A stretch of DNA of 64,000 nt from Sideroxydans sp. (GTDB lineage: Bacteria > Pseudomonadota > Gammaproteobacteria > Burkholderiales > Gallionellaceae): assembly GCA_028707175.1 (NCBI GenBank), contig JAQTUV010000002.1, forward strand, positions 186,001-250,000, in the 5' to 3' direction. The position numbers and the translations under genes were made by a program. The notes beneath the pieces are model-generated. The model did not search any database, was not told where the DNA came from, and saw only the letters and a program-made list of their open reading frames with translations. This document shows positions 46,123 to 54,554 of this stretch, in pieces. Position 1 is the first letter of the stretch. Every line of letters starts with the position of its first letter.

Positions 46123-46545
46123 TTAGCGTTGGGGAGATACATCTCGTGATGCATTCGCACGTGCGCGACGCGCAACAAACCAATGAACTGAAAAGAACAA
46201 TAAATTGGTGAGCATCACGACAAGGCATTTCACTAGGGTTTGTGTCCCGTCACGTTGCTCTTGTGATAACTCATGAGCAAACGACTCTTCACGCCCCTTC
46301 GTCAGTTCTTGCTCACTGAGATGCTCCCATCCATTTTTACTTGGGCCGCAGTATTGACCATTGGGGCATCCCTTCCAGTAGGAATCATTGGTTTTGTGTC
46401 GAAGGTATTGCCATGAACTGATCGTGAATTCTGGTTTTTCAATTTCGACGAGGCTATAAGTCGCCAGACCTAGCGCAACAGCGAAGCAAATAACAGCAAT
46501 AAAACAGACTGCGAGTGCATAGATTTCAAGAATTGATTTCTTCAC
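46123..46545 (-). CDS. Hypothetical two-helix membrane protein upstream of creD
   Basis: The 140 residues have helices at about 9-32 and 105-122 with a hydrophilic loop between them that contains CPNGQYCGPSKNGWEHL (two cysteines) and a basic C-terminus. I do not recognise the family. It ends 16 bases before the creD start and should share its transcript. Confidence 0.65.
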   Translation of the reverse strand: MKKSILEIYALAVCFIAVICFAVALGLATYSLVEIEKPEFTISSWQYLRHKTNDSYWKGCPNGQYCGPSKNGWEHLSEQELTKGREESFAHELSQEQRDGTQTLVKCLVVMLTNLLFFSVHWFVARRARANASRDVSPQR

Positions 46546-46699
46546 GATACTTGCTCCATTAATGTTGGTGACGAGATTGCAGAATGCATGGCTGATGTGT
46601 GCGGGGAATGCGCTTGTGTGTGGTGTAGGTGAAGTCGATCATGGTGGCGAACGCCCAGCCGGATTTGGCAGCGGTCTGTTGTGCGATCAAACAAGATGA

Positions 46700-46728
46700 T
46701 TGACAGTGAAATTTCAGATGCTTATGAT
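46700..46728 (+). promoter_or_regulatory. Near-consensus sigma-70 promoter of the PspA-flotillin operon
   Basis: TTGACA at 46700-46705 and TATGAT at 46723-46728 are 17 bases apart, a nearly ideal sigma-70 promoter, with a predicted start near 46735 and a short leader to the ATG at 46767. Two overlapping palindromes (TTGCATGCAA at 46728-46737 and TGCAATTGCA at 46733-46742) cover the -10 edge and start site. Confidence 0.75.
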
Positions 46729-46766
46729 TGCATGCAATTGCACACGTTTGAATTCAAGGAGGCGAT

Positions 46767-47282
46767 ATGGCACAAATGCAAACAATCTCCATCCGTATTC
46801 CTGATGACGATTTTCAGTGGTTGCTGTCAGTAGCAGAGACGGAAGCGAAAACGCCCAGCGAGAAGCTGCGCTATTTGCTCACCCGTATGCGCGAGCAGGA
46901 AACTGGCAGAACGGACTATCGGCGCTGTGCGACGTGGATGCGCGAACTGGCGCAGCCCTTCTCAGACGCGGTGAACGACGTGGAGCGCAAGCATAAGATT
47001 CACTCTGATCTAGTCGCGGCAGTGTGCGAGCATGTTCCACAAATCATGTCCACCTTGGTTTCCGAGCGCCCTGCCGCCGGGCGCGATCTGGAAAAAGCAA
47101 AGTCCAGCGAGGCCATGTTGGCGCAGCAATGCTTCAGGTTGCTTTCAACCTTATTACGCCTCGGGGTAACATCCAATCCCGCGACTTACGACAAGCAAGT
47201 GCTGGATGCCTATCTCGACGACATCATCGAAATTGCAGCGATCATTTCAACCCGTAAACACAAGGAGATTTCAAATGGCTGA
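46767..47282 (+). CDS. Ribbon-helix-helix-like protein, first gene of PspA-flotillin operon
   Basis: The 171 residues start MQTISIRIPDDDFQWLLSV and KTPSEKLRYLL, the pattern of a ribbon-helix-helix DNA-binding fold in the first 45 residues. The remaining 120 residues are helical and unassigned. AAGGAGG precedes the ATG. It could be the repressor of its own operon by binding the palindromes at the promoter. An alternative is that the N-terminus is only superficially RHH-like. The end overlaps the PspA-like gene by 8 bases. Confidence 0.7.
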   Translation: MAQMQTISIRIPDDDFQWLLSVAETEAKTPSEKLRYLLTRMREQETGRTDYRRCATWMRELAQPFSDAVNDVERKHKIHSDLVAAVCEHVPQIMSTLVSERPAAGRDLEKAKSSEAMLAQQCFRLLSTLLRLGVTSNPATYDKQVLDAYLDDIIEIAAIISTRKHKEISNG

Positions 47283-47946
47283 GACAGTTGCGACACGCGT
47301 TGCCCGTATCATTGCAGGCGGAACACACGCCTTGATCGACAAGGCAGAGAACCTTGCACCGGATGCCATCATGTTGCAATCCATACGCGAGGTTGAGCAA
47401 GTCATTGCGGAAGTTCGCGTCGATCTGGGTAAGGCGGAAGCGGCGAAGCATCTTGTCTTGTCGCAAATTTCCAAGCTGAATTCCGAGCATGAAAAGCTGG
47501 CGGATCAAATTCTGCTCGCCGTAGAACAAGCGCGCGACGACCTTGCCAGCGCCGCCATCGGGCGACAGGCCGACATCGAGGATTTTCTGCCCGTCCTGCA
47601 AAAATCCTTGGACGAACAATCCGAGCGCGGCAAGGAATTTGAAGGATTCATTCTGGCGTTGCAAGCTAAGAAGCGGGAGCTTGAGCAAGTGCTTCTCGAC
47701 TATCAGGCCGCGAATGCCAGTTTGAAGTCGGCCTCGGCTCCCAGTAGCGGAACAGGCCGCCAGTCGCGCGTTGAAGATGCAGAAAATGCGTTCGGTCGCG
47801 TGCTAGCTAGGCAGACAGGTGTAACGGGGCTGGGCATCGGCATGACACAAGATGCAGCAAAACTGAAAGAGCTTGCGGACATGCAACGCAGCAACAGGAT
47901 TGCGGAACGTCTGGCTGCGCTCAAGCTCGGCGACGGAAAAAAATAA
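47275..47946 (+). CDS. PspA/IM30-family membrane-stress protein
   Basis: PspA/IM30 proteins are long coiled coils that bind and protect the inner membrane. The 223 residues from MAETVATRVARIIAG (AAGGAG upstream) are helical and charge-rich, for example EQVIAEVRVDLGKAEAAKHLV and LEQVLLDYQAANASLK, with a variable C-terminus. Weak overall similarity means the family call comes from length, helical pattern and the YqiJK context. It overlaps the previous gene by 8 bases. Confidence 0.75.
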   Translation: MAETVATRVARIIAGGTHALIDKAENLAPDAIMLQSIREVEQVIAEVRVDLGKAEAAKHLVLSQISKLNSEHEKLADQILLAVEQARDDLASAAIGRQADIEDFLPVLQKSLDEQSERGKEFEGFILALQAKKRELEQVLLDYQAANASLKSASAPSSGTGRQSRVEDAENAFGRVLARQTGVTGLGIGMTQDAAKLKELADMQRSNRIAERLAALKLGDGKK

Positions 47947-47983
47947 TCCGCTGCCACACTGTCGTAATCGTTCAGGGGGAGAT

Positions 47984-48610
47984 ATGGAATTTCTTGCTGC
48001 ACCGCAGTCGCTGCCATTTGTCGCGGCCATTGTTATCGTATTAATGATCGGCCTTGTTGAAGGTGCCGCCGCCTATTTTGGATTTGCTTTTTCGGAATGG
48101 CTCGATGCTTATTCACTCGGCGGGGCCGATGTTGCAGCCGACTCTTGGCTAGGATGGCTGCATGTGGGCAAAGCACCGTTGCTGGTGTTATTGGTGATTC
48201 TGCTGACCGCATTTGCACTCATCGGGTTAACGGCGAATGCCTTTACCCACGGGCTGTTCGGCTTCTATCTCTATCCACTATTATCCGTACCACTGGCGCT
48301 GTTCGCCGCGATACCCGTTGTGCGCATTTCCGGTGCAGTTATCGCGCGCTACGTCCCTAAAGACGAGACCTCAGCCGTCACATTAGATTCGCTGGTAGGG
48401 CACGTGGCGGTGGTGATGAACGGAACAGCTCGCACCAATTATCCTGCTGAAGCCAAGGTCAAAAATGAGCAAGGACAAACGTTTTACGTACATGTCGAAC
48501 CCGATAGCGAGGGAGTGGAATTCGAATCGGGCGAGTCGGTGTTGTTAGTTAAACAAATTTCCGGTGCGCGGTTTCAGGCAATTGCCAATCCGCGTCCCGA
48601 TTTTCTGTAA
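47984..48610 (+). CDS. yqiJ: YqiJ family NfeD-like membrane protein
   Basis: The 208-residue protein (209 in E. coli) has membrane helices near residues 10-30 and 60-115 and a C-terminal OB-fold-like domain with LVGHVAVVMNGTARTNYPAEA and EFESGESVLLVKQISGARF. YqiJ and its neighbour YqiK (flotillin) are a conserved pair, as are NfeD and flotillins elsewhere. The ATG at 47984 follows GGGGGAGAT. A longer upstream frame overlaps the PspA-like gene and is less likely. Confidence 0.88.
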   Translation: MEFLAAPQSLPFVAAIVIVLMIGLVEGAAAYFGFAFSEWLDAYSLGGADVAADSWLGWLHVGKAPLLVLLVILLTAFALIGLTANAFTHGLFGFYLYPLLSVPLALFAAIPVVRISGAVIARYVPKDETSAVTLDSLVGHVAVVMNGTARTNYPAEAKVKNEQGQTFYVHVEPDSEGVEFESGESVLLVKQISGARFQAIANPRPDFL

Positions 48611-48628
48611 ACGAAAAGGAGAAATTGC

Positions 48629-50287
48629 ATGGATGAATTAATGGGTTTGGGCGTGATAGCTGGCGCTGTTTTAGTCGGGCTATTTGCCATCGGGATGATA
48701 TTTGCCCGACTGTATCGGCGTTCTTCCAAAGAGCTGGCATTCGTTCGAACCGGCCTCGGCGGGCAAAAAGTTGTGATGGATGGCGGTGCAATTGTGCTGC
48801 CGATTTTTCATGAGTGCGTAAATATCAACATGAACACGCTCAAGCTGGAAGTCTCGCGTTCGGGAGCGGACAGCTTGATTACGCTGGATAGATTACGTGT
48901 GGATGCCGTTGCCGCATTTTTCGTACGCGTCAGCCCTAGCGTGGAAGGCGTGGCGAATGCCGCGCAAACCTTGGGACAACGCACCATGCATCCCGATTCG
49001 CTGAAAGAATTGGTGGAAGATAAATTCGTTGATGCATTGCGCGCGGCAGCGGTTTCCATGAGCATGCACCAGTTACTAGACAAACGCGGCGACTTCATTC
49101 AAGCCGTGCAAAATGCAGTGTCCGAAGATTTATTGAAAAACGGGCTGGAGCTTGAATCGGTTAGTCTGACGCGACTCGACCAGACACCAATCAAATTCTT
49201 CGATGCGCAAAACGCTTTCGATGCAGAAGGTTTGACCAAACTCACGCAACAAACACAACAGCGTGCCCGCGAGCGCAACGAAATCGAGCAGGATACGGCA
49301 GTAGCTATTGCCAAGAAAAATTACGAAGCATCGCAACTCAAGCTGACCATCGAAAAAGATCAGACTTTTGCCACATTGCATCAAGAGCAGGAAGTTGCCA
49401 CCCGCAATGCTCAACAGAAAGCCGAAATTGCCAGTATCTCCGCCCAGCGTGACCGCGAAGCACAACAAGCACGCATCGATGCGGAGCGCCTAGTGCAAGA
49501 AGCCGATGTTGAGAAAAATCGCGCCATCCGCCAACGCCAGATTGAGGCTGATCGCGACGTGCAAGTTGCCAAGATCGAACAGGAAAAACGCACCACCCTA
49601 GCCGATCAGGACAAGCTGATTTCCATCGCGGAAAGATCCAAGGCGCAATCCGAAGCGGAGAAGCAGGCCAACGAAGCCCGCGCACTAGCCGCACGCGCAG
49701 AAGAACAAGTGAAGACCGCGCGTGAAGTAGCCGTGGCCGAACGCGAAAAACAAATTGCTTTGGTTGCCGCAGAGCAGGATGCGCAGGAACAAGCCATCGG
49801 CGTGCGTGTTTCTGCGGAAGCTGAAAAGGATGCCGCCATGGACTTGGCCGAAGCCACCAAGATCAAAGCCGAAGCTCAGCAAGTGCAATATGAGGTGGAA
49901 GCCAAAGGTATCGAGATGCGCAACGCCGCGCTCAACACACTGGCCGCCGAACAAATTGCCATGCAGGTCAAAATGAAACTGCTGGATGCGCTACCGGGAA
50001 TCATCGATGCCTCGGTCAAACCGATGGAAAAAATCGACAGCATCAAAATCATGCAAGTCGATGGACTCAATCGCGGCGGCAACGACGCATCCGGCAACAC
50101 GACCAGCACCTCATCCGGCGGCAATCTGGCCGAACAAGCCGTCTCCGCCGCACTAGCCTATCGCGCCCAGCAACCGATACTGGATGCCGTGCTGAACGAA
50201 ATCGGTATCAAGGGTGGTGATTTGAATGGGCTGATACAGCCCGTGACGAATGAGTTCGAAAAAGCTGCGGGCAGCGACAAAGCGTAA
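48629..50287 (+). CDS. yqiK: Flotillin-like protein YqiK
   Basis: YqiK is a flotillin, a membrane scaffold protein with an SPFH domain. The 552 residues (E. coli 553) have an N-terminal membrane helix (about 7-28), an SPFH domain with LAFVRTGLGGQKVVMDGGA and FFVRVSP, and a long coiled coil from about 215 to 410 rich in alanine, glutamate and lysine, with a C-terminal glycine/serine linker. AAAAGGAG precedes the ATG. It is the main product of the operon with PspA-like and YqiJ. Confidence 0.92.
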   Translation: MDELMGLGVIAGAVLVGLFAIGMIFARLYRRSSKELAFVRTGLGGQKVVMDGGAIVLPIFHECVNINMNTLKLEVSRSGADSLITLDRLRVDAVAAFFVRVSPSVEGVANAAQTLGQRTMHPDSLKELVEDKFVDALRAAAVSMSMHQLLDKRGDFIQAVQNAVSEDLLKNGLELESVSLTRLDQTPIKFFDAQNAFDAEGLTKLTQQTQQRARERNEIEQDTAVAIAKKNYEASQLKLTIEKDQTFATLHQEQEVATRNAQQKAEIASISAQRDREAQQARIDAERLVQEADVEKNRAIRQRQIEADRDVQVAKIEQEKRTTLADQDKLISIAERSKAQSEAEKQANEARALAARAEEQVKTAREVAVAEREKQIALVAAEQDAQEQAIGVRVSAEAEKDAAMDLAEATKIKAEAQQVQYEVEAKGIEMRNAALNTLAAEQIAMQVKMKLLDALPGIIDASVKPMEKIDSIKIMQVDGLNRGGNDASGNTTSTSSGGNLAEQAVSAALAYRAQQPILDAVLNEIGIKGGDLNGLIQPVTNEFEKAAGSDKA

Positions 50288-50294
50288 TAGATAA

Positions 50295-50328
50295 GTAGGT
50301 TGGGCAAAGTGCAGAGTGCTCAGCCTAC
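50295..50328 (+). repeat. Second dispersed palindrome type after yqiK
   Basis: GTAGGTTGGGCA and TGCTCAGCCTAC pair over 12 positions with two G-U pairs around a 10-base loop, just after yqiK. It resembles a common betaproteobacterial REP-like unit and differs from the GTAGGTCGGG family. No T-run follows. Confidence 0.7.
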
Positions 50329-50352
50329 GAAATCAATTCGAGAGCTTTTGAT

Positions 50353-50700
50353 ATGAATACTTTGAAACATGTTGGTCAATTGCTTTTGATTATGATCGGT
50401 GCACAAGGTTTGACGCTTGCCATTATGGCAGTGACAGGCTTGCAGTACAGAGATGCTAGCCTGCTTATGATCGCGGGGATATTTCTAGCGGCTTTGGGCT
50501 TTCTTGCTTGGGCGCAGGTTCGTATCAAACGTGCATCAGCCTTTAATCAAAAGATTAAACAATCATTTGCAGATATTGAAAAACAAATTATTGAACTTCG
50601 AGCGCAGGTAGAACAACTCGAAGATCCGCAGGAAAAAGCTGAGGCAATGAAAACGGTTCATCAGCTCGAACAACTAAGCAGCAAGAGGCATCAGTTATAA
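50353..50700 (+). CDS. Small membrane/coiled-coil protein
   Basis: The 115 residues have two membrane helices (about 8-28 and 37-56) and a C-terminal coiled coil (KQSFADIEKQIIELRAQVEQ). No family is recognised. It lies 65 bases after yqiK, the gap being taken by a palindrome, so it may be transcribed with the flotillin operon. A function in membrane stress is only suggested by context. Confidence 0.6.
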   Translation: MNTLKHVGQLLLIMIGAQGLTLAIMAVTGLQYRDASLLMIAGIFLAALGFLAWAQVRIKRASAFNQKIKQSFADIEKQIIELRAQVEQLEDPQEKAEAMKTVHQLEQLSSKRHQL

Positions 50701-50857
50701 CTTAGGCCAAAAACAGAATCGGTGAAGCGTAGCGATACCCATCGCAAAAATTAACCCTGATGCCTATTGCTCCACCTACCCTACGTATTAGCTGTTACAT
50801 ACAGCCCAATTTTTCTTGTCACGTTTGGACATCAATTAGTTTGTAAGCGACTAACCA

Positions 50858-52288
50858 CTAGATGCTAGTCGGCAAACTCAGTCTCGCCTCAACCCCACCT
50901 TCGGGCAGATTGCCTAGCGACACTTCTCCCCCATGTAGCCCCGCCACTTCCCTGACGAAAGGCAGCCCCAGCCCAGTGCTTTTGCGTTGTGTGCCGGGGC
51001 GAGCTAGGGAGTAGAAGCGTTCGAAGATGCGCGGCAGGGCGTAGTCTGGGATGCCTGAGCCTTGGTCGCGCACGATTAGAGTGTGTTTGCCTGCGGCGGT
51101 TTCTAGTAGTAACTGGATGCGCCCGCCTACGGGCGAGAAGTCGATGGCGTTGAGCAACAGGTTGGTGAGCGCTTGATGCAGCAGGAAGGCTTCGCCCGTT
51201 ACCCGCGCCTCCGGTGTTATCAGGTTTTCGCATGCGATGTTGCGCTGCAGGAGTTGGATCGCGTGGTCGGCAATGACGCTGTCGGCTAGCTCGCGCAGCA
51301 CGATGGGGGCGGTTTCTTCCAGCGCGGTGCGATGTTCTACTTTGGCTAACGCGAGGAGTTTGTCCAGCATATCGCGGAGGCGGCGACTTTGTTCTTGAAT
51401 GTTGGCAGTGAAAGTAGCGCGCTCGGCTTGCGGCATGTTTTCGTCCAGCAATTCCGCCGAGCCAATCAGTGCAGTGAGCGGGCTTTTCATTTCGTGGACG
51501 AGGTGATGCACGTAGTTTTCCACGTATTCGCGACCGTCCAGTTTTTCGCGCATCTCGGCCAGCGCCCTGCCCAGTTCATCCAATTCGCTGCTGTTCATTT
51601 CGGGTAGTTTAGTTTTTTTGCCTAGGCTGACTTCGCGCGCATAGCGGCGTAGCTGCCCGATGGAACGCGTGAGCCACCAGGTGAACAGCAGGCCGATTGC
51701 CAGCGCACCGCCCATCAGCCACCAGCCCGCGCGTTCGACGCGGCTGCGGCTGCGGTCAATGAAGGGCTGCACGCTCAGCGTGGGCTTGGCAACCGTGAGC
51801 ACGCCGAGCATCTGCCCGTCGCGCACGATGGGCGCGGCGACGTGCATCATCGTGCTGCGGCTGTCGTTGGGGTCGATCTGGGTGCTGCGTACGCCGTATT
51901 CGTTATGCAGCGTGAGGTAGACATCGTTCCACCGCGAATAATCCTGCCCGATTGCTTGAGCCTCGGAGTCGTACATCACGATGCCGTGCACATCGGTGAT
52001 ATACACGCGCAGGTCGAGCGAGTCTTTCTTGAATCCCCAGATGTCGGCGTGCGGTTCGCGCGCACGGTAACGCTCGAATGCCGCCGCAAATTTTGCGGTA
52101 TCTAGCTTGCCGGAAGGCATATCTTCGGTGGCAATTTCGGCCAGCAGGTTTGCGGTGTCCACTAGCGTCTCTTCCATGGTCTGGCGCACGCCGGGTTTGA
52201 CCTCTTCGGTAAACACGTTCAGCACAAACCAGGCTGCTAGCCCGACAATAAAGAAGAAGCCCAGCAGCAAACGCAGGGTGATGTTCAT
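50858..52288 (-). CDS. creC: Sensor histidine kinase CreC
   Basis: CreC phosphorylates CreB. The 476 residues (474 in E. coli) have a helix at about 5-24, a periplasmic sensor domain, a second helix near 190, a HAMP linker, the phospho-acceptor region YVHHLVHEMKSPLTAL, and an ATPase domain with DQGSGIPDYALPRIFERF and STGLGLPFVREVA. It overlaps creB by 4 bases. creD lies 4.7 kb away, past the flotillin operon. Confidence 0.93.
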   Translation of the reverse strand: MNITLRLLLGFFFIVGLAAWFVLNVFTEEVKPGVRQTMEETLVDTANLLAEIATEDMPSGKLDTAKFAAAFERYRAREPHADIWGFKKDSLDLRVYITDVHGIVMYDSEAQAIGQDYSRWNDVYLTLHNEYGVRSTQIDPNDSRSTMMHVAAPIVRDGQMLGVLTVAKPTLSVQPFIDRSRSRVERAGWWLMGGALAIGLLFTWWLTRSIGQLRRYAREVSLGKKTKLPEMNSSELDELGRALAEMREKLDGREYVENYVHHLVHEMKSPLTALIGSAELLDENMPQAERATFTANIQEQSRRLRDMLDKLLALAKVEHRTALEETAPIVLRELADSVIADHAIQLLQRNIACENLITPEARVTGEAFLLHQALTNLLLNAIDFSPVGGRIQLLLETAAGKHTLIVRDQGSGIPDYALPRIFERFYSLARPGTQRKSTGLGLPFVREVAGLHGGEVSLGNLPEGGVEARLSLPTSI

Positions 52289-52968
52289 TGCCCCGTTCCA
52301 TTGGTCGCGCTATAGCCCATGCCGCGATGCGTAACGATGGGGTCGAGATCGTCACGCACGGCTTTGAGCTTGGCGCGCAGGGTTTTGATGTGGGTATCGA
52401 CCGTGCGGTCGGAGGTATCCAGCGCCTCGCGCCAGATCGCATCCATCAGCACTTCGCGCGCGTAGATTCGACCGGCGTGTGACAACAACATTTTCAGCAG
52501 CAAAAATTCGTAACGCGTCAGATCCAGCGTCGTGCCGCAAAAATGAATGCGCGCGCTCGTCTCGTCCACTTCAAACCATACCGCATTCGCGCTCGTCGCA
52601 GCGGGCGTACTGCGGCGCAAAATCACGCGCACTCGGGCCACCACCTCGCGCGGCGAAAACGGTTTGGTCACATAGTCATCCGCGCCAATTTCCAGCCCCA
52701 CGATGCGATCTACTTCGTCCGAACGCGCGGTGAGAAACAGAATAGGAATGTCGGTGAATTTTCGCGCTTCACGGCACACTTCGAAGCCGTTCATGTCTGG
52801 CAGGCCGACATCCAGAATGGCCAGCGCATGTGTGCCGCCGCGCAACGCGGCCAAGCCCTCGCCGCCCAACGTGCAACACTGTGTGGCATAGCCCTCGGAC
52901 TTGAGCGCATAGGCGAGCACGTCCGCGATGGAAGATTCGTCTTCGATGATGAGGATGCTGGTTTGCAC
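52285..52968 (-). CDS. creB: Response regulator CreB
   Basis: CreB is an OmpR-type regulator of the cre regulon. From the GTG at 52968 the 227 residues (229 in E. coli) begin QTSILIIEDESSIAD, with the phospho-acceptor LAILDVGLPDMNGFEV and a winged-helix domain ending ALDTSDRTVDTHIKTLRAKL. A TTG at 53037 would add 23 residues, but neither start has a clear Shine-Dalgarno; the shorter form matches the family length. creC follows with a 4-base overlap. Confidence 0.92.
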   Translation of the reverse strand: MQTSILIIEDESSIADVLAYALKSEGYATQCCTLGGEGLAALRGGTHALAILDVGLPDMNGFEVCREARKFTDIPILFLTARSDEVDRIVGLEIGADDYVTKPFSPREVVARVRVILRRSTPAATSANAVWFEVDETSARIHFCGTTLDLTRYEFLLLKMLLSHAGRIYAREVLMDAIWREALDTSDRTVDTHIKTLRAKLKAVRDDLDPIVTHRGMGYSATNGTGQ

Positions 52969-53059
52969 GGGTAGAAGTAAGCGCCTATCGTTAATCGGAC
53001 GCAAGTCTAGGCGATGCTGCGACTGAGGGCAATTCAACCGGAAAGTTCACCTCATAAGC

Positions 53060-53095
53060 TTGCCAAACTTTGCCAAGCCCACTAGACTTTGCCAC
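53060..53095 (+). promoter_or_regulatory. Direct repeats before parD (likely operator)
   Basis: TTGCCAA occurs at 53060-53066 and 53070-53076 and TTGCCAC at 53089-53095, spaced 10 and 19 bases (one and about two helical turns), ending at the parD ATG. RHH antitoxins of the ParD family usually bind repeats in this place to repress parDE. One of them may double as a -35 element. Confidence 0.55.
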
Positions 53096-53341
53096 ATGTC
53101 AACGATGAACATCTCACTACCGGACAGTCTTAAACAGTTCGTGGATCAACAGGTCACCACGGCAGGCTATGGCACATCCAGCGAGTATGTGCGCGAACTG
53201 ATTCGTCACGACCAAGAGCGCACTCAACTTCGCAATCTCTTGTTACAAGGTGCGCAGTCTGCATCCACAGGTCTTGCTGATGAGCAGTATTTCGCAGACC
53301 TTCGCTCTAGCATCAAAAAACAACTGAACAAAACAAAATGA
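53096..53341 (+). CDS. parD: ParD-type antitoxin
   Basis: The 81-residue protein begins MSTMNISLPDSLKQFVDQQV and has SSEYVRELIRHDQERT, a ribbon-helix-helix antitoxin pattern, followed by a C-terminal part that would neutralise ParE. The first of two nearby ATG codons is used; the second, at 53105, is also possible. It overlaps the toxin gene by 4 bases. Confidence 0.9.
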   Translation: MSTMNISLPDSLKQFVDQQVTTAGYGTSSEYVRELIRHDQERTQLRNLLLQGAQSASTGLADEQYFADLRSSIKKQLNKTK

Positions 53342-53661
53342 AGCCTCTGGTTCGTCACGAACGTGTCGACGAAGACGTGCGTGAAGCGATTCAATATCTG
53401 CTGGTAAATGCCCCAGCATCAGCACTAGATTTTGTAGCTGTCCTTGAGCAGACCTTCCTACAGATTCAGCGCCGTCCCGCAATTGGCTCCCCTCGTTATG
53501 CTCACGAACTCAATTTGCCCGACTTGAGATTCTGGCCGTGCAAACGGTTCCCCTATCTGGTGTTTTATGTTGAGAGTGCTCAACAAATCGACGTGTGGCG
53601 AATCTTACACAGCAGTCGTGACATTCCTAATTGGCTTCAGCCAAACGAATCAGAAAATTAG
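53338..53661 (+). CDS. parE: ParE-type toxin
   Basis: ParE toxins of the RelE/ParE superfamily inhibit DNA gyrase. The 107 residues contain the family pattern HERVDEDVREAIQYLL, RRPAIGSPRYAHEL and FPYLVFYVESAQQIDVWRILHSSRD. It appears intact. The ATG overlaps the parD stop (ATGA). ubiA begins 6 bases after the stop, so transcription through both may occur. Confidence 0.9.
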   Translation: MKPLVRHERVDEDVREAIQYLLVNAPASALDFVAVLEQTFLQIQRRPAIGSPRYAHELNLPDLRFWPCKRFPYLVFYVESAQQIDVWRILHSSRDIPNWLQPNESEN

Positions 53662-53667
53662 AATTAC

Positions 53668-54531
53668 ATGAAAATCGCCGAACGTCTCCACCTCTACATC
53701 CAACTCACCCGCCTGCATCGCCCCATCGGCATCTTGCTGTTGTTATGGCCAACGTTGTGGGCAGTGTGGATCGCAAGCAAGGGGCATCCTTCGTGGCTCG
53801 TGCTCGTCATCTTCACGCTCGGCACAGTGTTGATGCGCTCCGCCGGATGCGCGGTGAACGACTACGCCGACCGCCACATCGACAAGCATGTGAAGCGTAC
53901 ACAAGACCGTCCACTCACCAGCGGCAAAGTGACTGAACGCGAGACCTTGTGGCTCGCCATCGTGTTGGCACTGACATCCTTCGCGCTCATCCTGCCGCTC
54001 AATCCGCTGACTTGGTTATTGGCCTTCCCCGCTGTGTTCCTCGCCGCAAGTTATCCCTTCACCAAACGCTTCTTCGCTATCCCACAAGCCTACCTCGGCA
54101 TCGCTTTCGGTTTCGGCATCCCCATGGCGTTCGCGGCCACGCTCGGCCACGTGCCACCTGTCGCGTGGGTGCTGCTACTCGCTAACGTGTTCTGGGCGAT
54201 CGCGTATGACACCGAATACGCAATGGTAGATAGAGACGACGACATCCACCTCGACATCCATTCCTCTGCCCTGTTCTTCGGCATGTACGACGTCATCGCC
54301 GTGATGGTGTGTTACCACCTCACCTTGCTGTTGCTGGCGATAGCTGGGTTGATGGCCGACCTAGGTCAACTCTACTTCGTCGGTCTCATCGTCGCGGAAG
54401 GTATCGCGTGGCATCACTACTCGCTCATCAAAGAAAGAAGCCGCGACAAATGCTTCGCGGCTTTCTTGCACAACAACTGGATCGGTGCGGCGGTGTTTGC
54501 GGGGGTGGTGGGGGATTATTGGGTGCGGTGA
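53668..54531 (+). CDS. ubiA: 4-hydroxybenzoate octaprenyltransferase UbiA
   Basis: UbiA joins the octaprenyl chain from IspB to 4-hydroxybenzoate from UbiC, in the inner membrane. The 287 residues have about eight helices and the two aspartate motifs [20 protein letters not shown] and [19 protein letters not shown]. No Shine-Dalgarno is evident before the ATG, which lies 6 bases after the parE stop. Confidence 0.95.
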   Translation: MKIAERLHLYIQLTRLHRPIGILLLLWPTLWAVWIASKGHPSWLVLVIFTLGTVLMRSAGCAVNDYADRHIDKHVKRTQDRPLTSGKVTERETLWLAIVLALTSFALILPLNPLTWLLAFPAVFLAASYPFTKRFFAIPQAYLGIAFGFGIPMAFAATLGHVPPVAWVLLLANVFWAIAYDTEYAMVDRDDDIHLDIHSSALFFGMYDVIAVMVCYHLTLLLLAIAGLMADLGQLYFVGLIVAEGIAWHHYSLIKERSRDKCFAAFLHNNWIGAAVFAGVVGDYWVR

Positions 54532-54554
54532 AGCTGTAGGATGAGGGATTCTGT

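Noticed and set aside
46660-46690. Possible sigma-54 promoter (TTGGCAGCGGTCTGTTGTGC) before the PspA-like operon
   Set aside because: The GG and GC elements are not at the required 10-base spacing; positions -13/-12 read TT. The sigma-70 promoter downstream is far better.
53040-53056. CreB binding site (TTCAC-N6-TTCAC) near creB, parD or creD
   Set aside because: Only single TTCAC/GTGAA half-sites are seen; no direct repeat with 6-base spacing.
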